From Elephas maximus indicus (Eukaryota; Chordata; Mammalia; Proboscidea; Elephantidae): a stretch of DNA of 64,000 nt. Below the pieces are notes generated by a model that saw only the letters and a list, made by a program, of their open reading frames with translations, was not told the origin of the DNA and made no database searches. This document shows positions 58,379-64,000 of the stretch, piece after piece (the first letter of the stretch is position 1; the number at the start of each line of letters is the position of its first letter). The stretch covers positions 3,174,501 through 3,238,500 of the forward strand of contig NC_064819.1 of assembly GCF_024166365.1 (NCBI RefSeq). The letters are read 5' to 3'. The position numbers and the translations under genes were made by a program.

Positions 58379-59667
58379 TTGGAAAGAGGGCCCAGAGCAG
58401 CATTGGCCTACCTTGGGTGGGTGGGGGGAGTGTCTGACAGGTGTAGGCAATAGGGTGAACCATTATCCATAAAGAGATAAAGAATTTAAAGCACTAATAA
58501 AACTAAAATTTCCTCCTTTTTGTTATTACTCTGTGCCAGCGTTTCTAACTAATGCCACTGTTAAAATATTCCTCCCTGAAAAAAAATATTTTGTTGATCT
58601 AAATTTTAAATAGTTGCTGTGGTTACTGTTGAGTTCTAGGAATAAGCTTTTTTTTTTTTTTTTTCAACTTCTCCTTTAATAATCATTGTATTTTTACGTG
58701 GCAGTTAATTCTGCAAACTTCCAGTTATATGGTCTATTTCTCACACAGGTGAACTCAGCTACATGCATTCATTTTCAAAGTCAGTTCGAAATGGTCAGAA
58801 TTTTCAAGTACATTTGAGGTGAGGTTTGTATCTCCAACCCCTGTGGGTACTACATATTCCTGCCTCTAAACAGTAGATGCTAAATAAATAACGGTGCCAC
58901 GGAGATTGTAAAGATGAAGAAATAGAGCTTGAATTACTTTAATTCTGTCATTCTGTGTGACCTCTTGGAGTTTCTATTTGTGTAAAAGTGAAGCAGAGTG
59001 CAAACAGCAAAATGTAATATTTTTGTTTGTTGGTAAGCTCAAATTTTTACATATGAAATATTTCACTGAATTTTCTTTAATATCATTATAATTAAAGTTT
59101 AGCCTTCTTTTACAATTGTTAACTGTTTTAAAACTAAAGGATGAATCAAGATAATAACTATACATTTTGGAGATGTTTCAGTTTTATTAAAATTCACTTA
59201 TTGATTATTAAACAATTACCTACCTAAAATATTATACCAGACTCTAATGAAAGGGTCAGTGTTCAAGCTGATGGGTAGATAGAAAAATTATTGAAAAAAT
59301 TTGATTTTTTGCTTTCGTTTTTAATTAAACAGTCTTTCCTGACGTGATTCTATATGTATTTAGTTATTCCCTCATGACTGGAGTTCAGTGAAGCTTTTTT
59401 GGCAGGAGTATCACCTAGGCAATGTTGTGTCCTATGTATCACACAGGTAATGTTTTATTCCTATGGAATTTAATAAAAGAAAAATTTCTTTCTGTGTTTT
59501 TTTCTGGATGATATTATTTGTTTTACTTTTAAATTATTACTGAAAATGATTTCATCATATAAAGGAAAAGGGTGTTGGAAATGACCTTCTCTGGGTGTCA
59601 AATATACTGCATACGCCACTAGCTACGAGACCAGTGCAGGATTGCATTTACCAGTGTGTGAAGGCAC
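58379..59667. other. Unclassified AT-rich intronic interval
   Basis: It contains a run of about 18 T near 58647-58664; otherwise nothing recognised. Confidence 0.4.
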
Positions 59668-60103
59668 GACCAGGGGGTGAGTGCACGGACCAGGGGGTGA
59701 GTGCACAGACCAGGGTGTGAGTGTGTGGACCAGGTGGACCAGGGCATGAGTGCACAGACCAGGTGGACCAGGGCGTGAGTGCATGGACCAGGGTGTGAGT
59801 GCATGGACCAGGGTGTGAGTGCACGGACGAGGGCATGAGTGCACAGACCAGGTAGACCAGGGCATGAGTGCATGGACCAGGGTGTGAGTGCATGGACTAG
59901 TGTGTGAGTGCACAGACCAGGGTATGAGTGCATGGACCAGGGCGTGAGTGCATGGATCAGGGTGTGAGTGCGTGGACCAGGTGGACCAGAGCGTGAGTGC
60001 ACGGACCAGTGTGTGAGTGCACAGACCAGGGTGTGAGTGCATGGACCAGGGTGTGAGTGTGTGGACCAGGGCATGAGTGCACAGACCAGGGCGTGAGTGC
60101 ATG
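59668..60103. repeat. Minisatellite: twenty 20-bp units plus four 9-bp units
   Basis: The unit is GACCAGGGTGTGAGTGCATG with a few variable positions: TG, CG, CA or TA after GGG, and ATG, ACG, ACA or GTG at the end. I counted twenty 20-bp units and four short units (GACCAGGTG three times, GACCAGGTA once). These sum to exactly the 436 bp observed. The short units follow 20-bp units 3, 4, 8 and 14. Because 20 is not a multiple of 3, the array reads through all three phases, which produces long apparent minus-strand ORFs rich in HSHPGPCTH-like repeats; I do not regard these as genes. The array ends 176 bp before the TIGIT exon 3 acceptor site. Confidence 0.97.
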
Positions 60104-60279
60104 TTGGCCCAGGCTGATGCTTTACTGTCCAAGGAACTGGCCTTAAAGTCTTCTGTCCTGTGCTTAGAGACAGGCCTGGTCACTTCCTACTTCTGTGCCA
60201 TGGAGTTGGGGCCTCCTTGAGGAATGGCTTTCCTTTGCTCTGGCCTCTGCCACTCACCCCTATATCCTCCTCCCTCTAG

Positions 60280-60386
60280 TGGCTGAGCACAGCACTGGCT
60301 TCCGGATCCCCTGGCTTGGAGCCTTGGCCGCAGTGCCGGTGGTCATCTGCACAGCAGTCATCAGGGTGGTCGCATTGGCTAGAAAG
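60280..60386 (+). CDS. TIGIT: TIGIT exon 3: stalk and transmembrane segment
   Basis: The exon reads VAEHSTGFRIPWLGALAAVP and then VVICTAVIRVVALARK. It aligns with human VAEHGARFQIPLLGAMAA followed by the membrane helix, and ends in the basic stop-transfer residues. The acceptor is CCTCCTCCCTCTAG|TGG and the donor is AAAG|GTAATG; the exon ends in phase 0. One residue is odd: the helix reads AVIRVVAL where I recall valine in human, placing an arginine in the predicted membrane span (codon AGG at 60354-60356). Downstream the frame stays open without splicing for 92 codons, to a stop at 60663-60665. An intron-retaining transcript would therefore carry a different tail. Confidence 0.93.
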
Positions 60387-61849
60387 GTAATGGCTCTGGC
60401 TGCACATCTCAGTCATGGGCAACCCCAACCCTGCCACCCTGGCCCTTTCAGGTCCTTTTTCTGTCCAGAGAGTGTTCTTGCCACTCCTACTGAGATAATC
60501 CAGAGACACCAAGACAATCCTACCTTTGTCAATCCAGAGACCCAGGTGGGATCCCACTATTGCTCTTTTTGTGCCTTTCTCATAGTACTTGGTCTGCTTT
60601 TTGTGAAGTTGTTTACGTTCTTCCCAGTGTTGCTCTTCATTTGGGAGTTCTGGAAGGTTTGATCAGTGTCCTATCCATCTCCTATTGGCCTACAGTTCCT
60701 AATTCCTGCCTGACCCATAGCCATGGTCCTGAGAGTCTGATTGATCTACTATGAGTTTGATGCATCTCGGACACCTTCTGTGTGCCAGGGCTTTCCGTAC
60801 GTTCACTCATTTCATTTTCACAACTCTTTGGCAGTGCTGGTTACACGGCTAGAAGCCTGTGGGATGAGACATGAACACTCCAAACATTTAGGGGCCAAAG
60901 CGTATATGGCAAGATCAGTAGGTTGTAAAGTCTCTGTTACTGTAACTTAAAGGGTCAGGTGGCTTAAAGTTTTGGATGGGGAATGGGATGATTTAGGTTC
61001 TCACTTGAAAATGGATAATGATAATGGTTTTAAAACATGCAAATATATTAATGTCACTGATTGTATACTTAAAAATAGTTAAAGTAGTAAATGTTTTGTT
61101 ATACATATTTTACCATAATAATAATAAAAATTATTTAGTTTCTAGTTCTAGCACCAAGGGTATAATTTTAGAGAAGTTACACAATGATTTCAGGTCTCTG
61201 TTTCTTCATCCATAAAATGGGGATTAGAATTCAGCTTGCTCTGCGTCATGGAGCTGCGATGAACAGGCGGCATATTGGATGTGACAGCTTTGTAGACAAT
61301 GAAGAAGCGTATCCATGAACTTGTTATGTCAGAAGCTAGTACCTTCTGACTAGAATGATTGAAAGAATTTTCACTCCTTGCTTTGTTGTCCTCTCGGACC
61401 CTCTAACCCAGCCCAGGTCACCCTGGTTCAGGTCACCTCACAAACATTTTGGGGTAGGCAAACTCTTACCACTGTTATCCACCTTCACCCTGCACCCTCT
61501 CCCTCCTTCCTGACTCCTTTGCCTCCAGCTCTGCTTAAGCTCAATTAACAATTCAATTCCCGATATTACTATTTCTTTTTTACCTGATTTTAAAGTCTGA
61601 TTTTTTAAAAGTTTCGTTTTGTGGCTCTTGTTGAGAATATACATGGTGAACCATACACCAGTTCAACCATTTCTACACGTACAATTCAGTGACACTGATT
61701 ACATTCTTTGAGTTGTATAACCATTCTCACCCTCCGTTTCTGAATTCTTCCTCCCCCATGAACATAAACTCACAGCCTCTCAAGGTTCCTATCTAATCTT
61801 TCTAGTTGCTGTTTTCACTTTGATCCCCTATAGATAATTTTTCACTTTT
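60387..61849. other. TIGIT intron 3, unclassified part
   Basis: It begins with the exon 3 donor. A MIR-like scrap (GACACCTTCTGTGTGCCAGG) lies near 60769. AT-rich text follows at 61000-61140. I see no match to the TIGIT tail. Confidence 0.5.
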
Positions 61850-62195
61850 AAAAAATTAAAAAAAATATATTGTGCTTTAGGTGAAAGTTTACAGCACAAA
61901 TCAGTTTCTCATTAAAAAATATACACAAATTTACTTGTGACATTGGTTGCAATCCCTGCAACATGTCAGCACTCTCCCCCTTTCCACCCCAGCTTCCCTG
62001 TGTCCATTCGTCCCATTTTCCTGTCCCTTCCTGCCTTCTTGTCTTAACTTTTGGGCAGGTATTGCTCATTTGATCTCTTATACTTGATTGAACTAAGAAG
62101 CATGTTCTGAGATCAGGCGGTGTGAGGCCTCCCACTTTGTTCTTCTTCAATAAAGCTTTACTTATCTGGGGCCTCTTCCATTTCCACATAAGTTG
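61850..62195 (-). mobile_element. L1 fragment with a large internal deletion
   Basis: L1 3' end text (TATTGTGCTTTAGGTGAAAG, CAACATGTCAGCACTCTCCC) joins near 62106 directly to ORF2 text (GGCCTCCCACTTTGTTCTTC, CTTATCTGGGGCCTCTTCCA) that lies several kb away in a full element. Confidence 0.8.
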
Positions 62196-64000
62196 GTGAT
62201 TAGTTGATACTACTATTTCTGGGCTAGCATCTACTTGGAGCTGTTATTACTTATACATGTGGTTTTACGGCTACCATCTTATTTTCTTCCTGTTTGCTTT
62301 GCCTATTTGTCCCTTCTTCTATTCCATCTTGCCTTCTTTTGAATTAAGTAATTTTTATTAGTCTATTAGTTTATTCTCTTATACATTCTTTTGCTAGTCT
62401 TTAAGTGGTTGCACTAGAGATTACATAATATATCCCTGACTTATTAAAGTCTAATATAAATTAGTACTTTTATAATATTCTGGATAATGCAAGCACCTTA
62501 GAACACATTAATTCTTTTTATGCTTCTCTCCTAATTATTGCTATTATTGCCATGAATTTTAGTTATATATATGTAGGTATGTGTGTGTGTGTGTGCATTT
62601 CTTTCTTTTTTAACTAGTGGATGATTGCCTGGTCCACCAGCTCTCCTTAGAAAATCTGTGTTGTTCCATGATTCAGAGCCCTGCTTCTTGGCTTATGAGG
62701 CAAATGTTGAGATTTTTGACTTACATTGTTCATAGAGATGTGACCACTTATTCATCATCATTCAACAGACAAGGCTGAACAGGTTCTGGGGACCCTGCAG
62801 TGGCTGTATTTTCAAGGAAGCCAGTAGGAATCCAGAATAATTTCCTCTAGGTCTTGGGTATCACAGCAGTCAAGATTGGGAAATGAAACTCCTAGGGGAA
62901 GGTGAGGGAAGGAGGAGACATTGACCACAGAAAAGAAGTGAAGGGAACAGTGGTTGACCTCTGAGCTGGGAAGGGAAGTGCTCTGGGAGTTGGTAGGCAG
63001 ATGTCCTCTGCTGTCACCAGTCTTCTGCACTCTGGATGGGAAGAATGGAAGGCTCTTTAGAAGCAGCAAAGCAGATCTTCCTGTTAAGGACTTCGTACTA
63101 ATTAATTTTCATGCCAGTCACCTGAATTAGAAACTTTGGTTATCTTTATGTAAGGACTAGGAAAAGAGGAAAGGGGAAAAGGAAGAGTACAGTAGTTGTC
63201 AAGTCCTGTCAGTTCCCCCTCCCCCCCACCACAGTATTTGATCCCCCAGCCCCCTCTTTGACATTTTCATTTCTTCCTAGTTCAGGCCCTCTTTGTACTT
63301 TGGCTATAATCTCCTGTGTGTTGTTCTTGATTTTTCTCTCTCCTCACTCAAATGCAGCTTATACTTGTATTAGTCAAGGTCTTAGCAGGGAACAGAAAGT
63401 ACCCACCACCTGGGTAGCTGAAGGACAATTTAATAATGAGATTTGTGAACTTATGGGAAGGGTATAAGGAAACCATAAAGGAGAGTGTAGCAGTGTGTTG
63501 TTATCACCTCGAGGCCTTTAGGGGAGAGGGAAGAGGGGAGAGGATAATTATTGGAACCCAGAAAGAGAGAGTTGTGTCAAGAAGGCCATCTTGAAGAGTG
63601 CTGTGACCTTTGGCTGATGGTCACAGCCACTCCGAGGGCACCCTGTGGAGAAGGCACTAGGGAAAAGAAACACCTTCATCGCCCTTATCTCACTCTCCTT
63701 CCCTCCATTATCCTTCTGTTGGTCTACATTGGTTGAACCCCAACTGAGGCCAGAGGGTAAGGAAGCCTATTGATAGTCCATATAGGTCATATAGGACAAA
63801 AAATATGATGGAGAAGCTTGGTGAAGATAAGGGGCAAATGGAAGGTATCCAGCACTAGTACAGTTCATAGACCCGGGCAAGAGGGACCTCTGCCCCAAAT
63901 CCCTCCTCTGGCCATGCCCCTCCACATGGTGTGAGGAGTCTATCAAGAGCTTAAGCTAGCCTGCCTCCCAGACCATGCTCCAGGAACCTAAGACCAAAGA
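62196..64000. other. TIGIT intron 3, right part
   Basis: Short GT-rich run at 62580-62596. Possible LTR-like text from about 63365 (TTGTATTAGTCAAGGTCTTA). No exon recognised. Confidence 0.4.

Larger units (their letters stand above)
48638..60279 (+). other. TIGIT intron 2
   Basis: An intron of 11642 bp that carries most of the repeats in this half of the window. They include a MER5A, several AfroSINEs, two RTE copies, an ERV-type LTR, MIRs, a TA microsatellite and the minisatellite before exon 3. The stretch 56750-57440 and the AT-rich stretch 58390-59640 show no feature I can name. Confidence 0.85.
46411..60386 (+). other. TIGIT: TIGIT gene, partial: exons 1-3 and introns 1-2; terminal exon not found
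   Basis: TIGIT is an inhibitory receptor of T and NK cells. It binds the nectin-family ligands CD155 (PVR) and CD112 and competes with CD226. Three exons in order encode a signal peptide, a single Ig V domain and a transmembrane segment, each recognisable against the human protein as I recall it. Coding lengths are 64, 330 and 107 nt, with phase 1, phase 1 and phase 0 junctions, and every intron is GT-AG. Intron 1 is 1833 bp and intron 2 is 11642 bp, the latter swollen by repeats. The human protein has a further cytoplasmic exon carrying the ITT-like and ITIM tyrosine motifs. I read 60387-64000 for it and saw no match, so it probably lies past the right edge. The three exons show no disabling change. 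Confidence 0.93.

Noticed and set aside
59619..60183. Long minus-strand open frames of 151 and 186 codons with repeated HSHPGP/CTHALV text
   Set aside because: They are the translation of a 20-bp minisatellite. The unit happens to lack stops in those frames, and there is no independent gene evidence.
60400..64000. Search for the TIGIT cytoplasmic exon
   Set aside because: No stretch resembled the human tail or its tyrosine motifs (for example YFNVLSYRSLG), so I do not call an exon.
1..64000. CRISPR arrays, bacterial operons or phage genes
   Set aside because: Nothing of the kind is present; the sequence is mammalian with intron-containing genes and mammalian repeats.

Overview
This window is mammalian chromosomal DNA, almost certainly from an afrotherian and most likely a paenungulate such as an elephant. 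It is packed with tRNA-derived SINEs of the AfroSINE type. These have a head reading about GTGGCNNAGTGGTTAAG and a tail reading TATGAGTCGGAATCGACTCGACGGC. Alongside them are many copies of the RTE/BovB-like LINE whose 3' end that tail resembles. Species and repeat-family names come from recalled consensus sequences, not from a search.

The one recognisable functional gene is TIGIT, on the + strand. Exon 1 (46411-46474) encodes the signal peptide, exon 2 (48308-48637) the Ig V domain and exon 3 (60280-60386) the membrane segment. All splice sites and phases are consistent. The exon for most of the cytoplasmic tail was not found and probably lies beyond the right edge. A 436-bp minisatellite of 20-bp units sits about 180 bp upstream of exon 3. 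About 35 kb upstream, on the - strand, is a decayed C2H2 zinc-finger gene (11180-11649). Its position and orientation relative to TIGIT match human ZNF80, so I read it as a ZNF80 relic.

Layout: 1-381, an old L1 fragment; 396-10189, a nearly full-length but broken L1 (- strand) with a 14-bp target duplication and an RTE inserted in its ORF2; 11180-11649, the zinc-finger pseudogene; about 11860-15645, one old L1 3' end split by at least six later insertions; 15646-25610, mostly unclassified sequence with scattered SINEs, L1 3' ends and an LTR; 25617-28560, three LTRs and an RTE flanked by 72-bp direct repeats; 28600-34900, SINEs, an RTE, MIR and MER20; 34908-38093, an RTE split by a solo LTR and by an LTR-internal-LTR provirus; 38443-42370, an LTR-like element and an old L1 interrupted by a second ERVL-type provirus with a gag-like remnant; 42371-46410, the TIGIT 5' flank; 46411-64000, TIGIT with its repeat-rich introns.

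I found no evidence of a new molecular system. The unusual content is evolutionary: nested insertions up to four levels deep, two SINE families sharing the RTE tail, an arginine in the predicted TIGIT membrane segment, and the intronic minisatellite.
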